Positions 15,758-16,176 of a stretch of DNA of 16,176 bases are shown in pieces. The DNA lies in NCBI GenBank assembly GCA_903928955.1, contig CAIYTD010000327.1, forward strand, positions 1-16,176, given 5' to 3'. Position 1 is the first letter of the stretch. The number at the start of each line of letters is the position of its first letter. The translations under genes were made by a program, and so were the position numbers. The DNA comes from Oligoflexia bacterium (lineage in GTDB: Bacteria > Bdellovibrionota > UBA1018). The notes under the pieces were generated by a model. That model was not told where the DNA came from and did no database searches. It saw only the letters and a program-made list of their open reading frames with translations.

Positions 15758-16176
15758 ATGCGAACGGAGCTTCACCGACATTTAGACGTCTCCATTAAGC
15801 CTCAAACACTGCTTAAGCTGGCGCAAAAGAAGAATCTAGAAAGCAACAGTACCACTCTAGAAGAATTTCAAAAAAAGCTCATTCTTCAAAAACCGCTAAC
15901 AGATTTGAAATCTGTTTTAGCCCAATTTTCACTTTTCCAAAAAGTTATAGATTCTCCAGAAGTTCTGACACAAATTGCATTCGAAGTAGTACGTGATTGT
16001 TGGGAAGAAGGAATTCACCAAGCCGAACTGCGTTACTCACCTAATTTTGTTTCTAAATACAATACACTTTCTTGGGAAGAATGCCTCCATGCTTTAAAAT
16101 CTGGAATAGATCAGGCCCTCTGCCGCTACCCTAATATGCATGCAGGGCTGATCTGTATTGCCTCTCGAGATTCTGG
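15758..16176 (+). CDS. Adenosine deaminase-family protein, 5' part (cut by window end)
   Basis: About 139 codons are present, open to the window edge. The N-terminus MRTELHRHLD contains the zinc-binding HxH pair (H6, H8) of the adenosine/AMP deaminase family, followed by the typical helical region and the AELRYSPNF segment (about 90-98, normally xExRFSP). Family members deaminate adenosine, adenine or related purines such as aminofutalosine; the fragment is too short to choose. The base after HLD is usually Gly (HLDGS), but here it is Val (HLDVS), close to the substrate and metal site. The ATG at 15758 is immediately after the fabI TAA, and a run of six G just upstream within fabI can serve as ribosome site, so translation is probably coupled. 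The remaining zinc and catalytic residues lie outside the window. Confidence 0.8.
   Translation, partial: MRTELHRHLDVSIKPQTLLKLAQKKNLESNSTTLEEFQKKLILQKPLTDLKSVLAQFSLFQKVIDSPEVLTQIAFEVVRDCWEEGIHQAELRYSPNFVSKYNTLSWEECLHALKSGIDQALCRYPNMHAGLICIASRDS

Noticed and set aside
1..16176. Mobile elements, CRISPR arrays, tRNA or rRNA genes, defence or toxin systems
   Set aside because: I saw no repeat array, transposase, tRNA-like fold or rRNA segment. The window is almost fully covered by recognisable housekeeping genes.

Overview
The window is ordinary chromosomal DNA from a moderately AT-rich bacterium. It is densely packed with housekeeping genes and shows no sign of phage, insertion sequences, CRISPR or RNA genes. 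The elongation factor G belongs by its motifs to the spd/mitochondrial EF-G1 class, known from spirochaetes, planctomycetes and the old delta-proteobacteria. Together with a Gram-negative-type secreted M1 aminopeptidase and an oligoribonuclease, this suggests a delta-proteobacterial relative such as the Bdellovibrionota. That placement is an inference, not a proof.

Layout, left to right: (1) polX on the minus strand, divergent from the glycolytic operon. (2) gap-pgk-tpiA on the plus strand, tightly packed (3-nt gap, then a 4-nt ATGA overlap). (3) fusA-secG on the minus strand; the end of secG runs 12 nt into the end of tpiA. (4) orn, a dCMP deaminase and an exported M1 aminopeptidase on the plus strand, divergent from fusA, with a 4-nt overlap and then a 24-nt gap. 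(5) lysC, a DUF2079 membrane protein and exonuclease III (xth) on the minus strand; the end of xth shares a palindromic CTAG with the end of the aminopeptidase gene. (6) fabI followed with no gap by a partial adenosine deaminase-family gene on the plus strand, running off the window.

The genes serve central metabolism (triose-phosphate glycolysis, aspartate-family amino acids, fatty acid elongation), translation and secretion (EF-G, SecG), nucleotide and RNA turnover (oligoribonuclease, dCMP deaminase, adenosine deaminase) and DNA repair (PolX, exonuclease III). No stretch over 300 bases lacks a gene; the longest gaps are the divergent promoter regions at 7196-7339 and 14817-14971.

I see no clear new multi-gene system. 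The most notable point is the PolX protein: its PHP nuclease domain keeps all nine expected metal ligands, while its polymerase palm has lost all three catalytic aspartates and part of the thumb. Smaller points are the flipped secG, the DUF2079 gene overlapping lysC, a possible leaderless gap promoter, and a Gly-to-Val change in the metal-binding motif of the adenosine deaminase.
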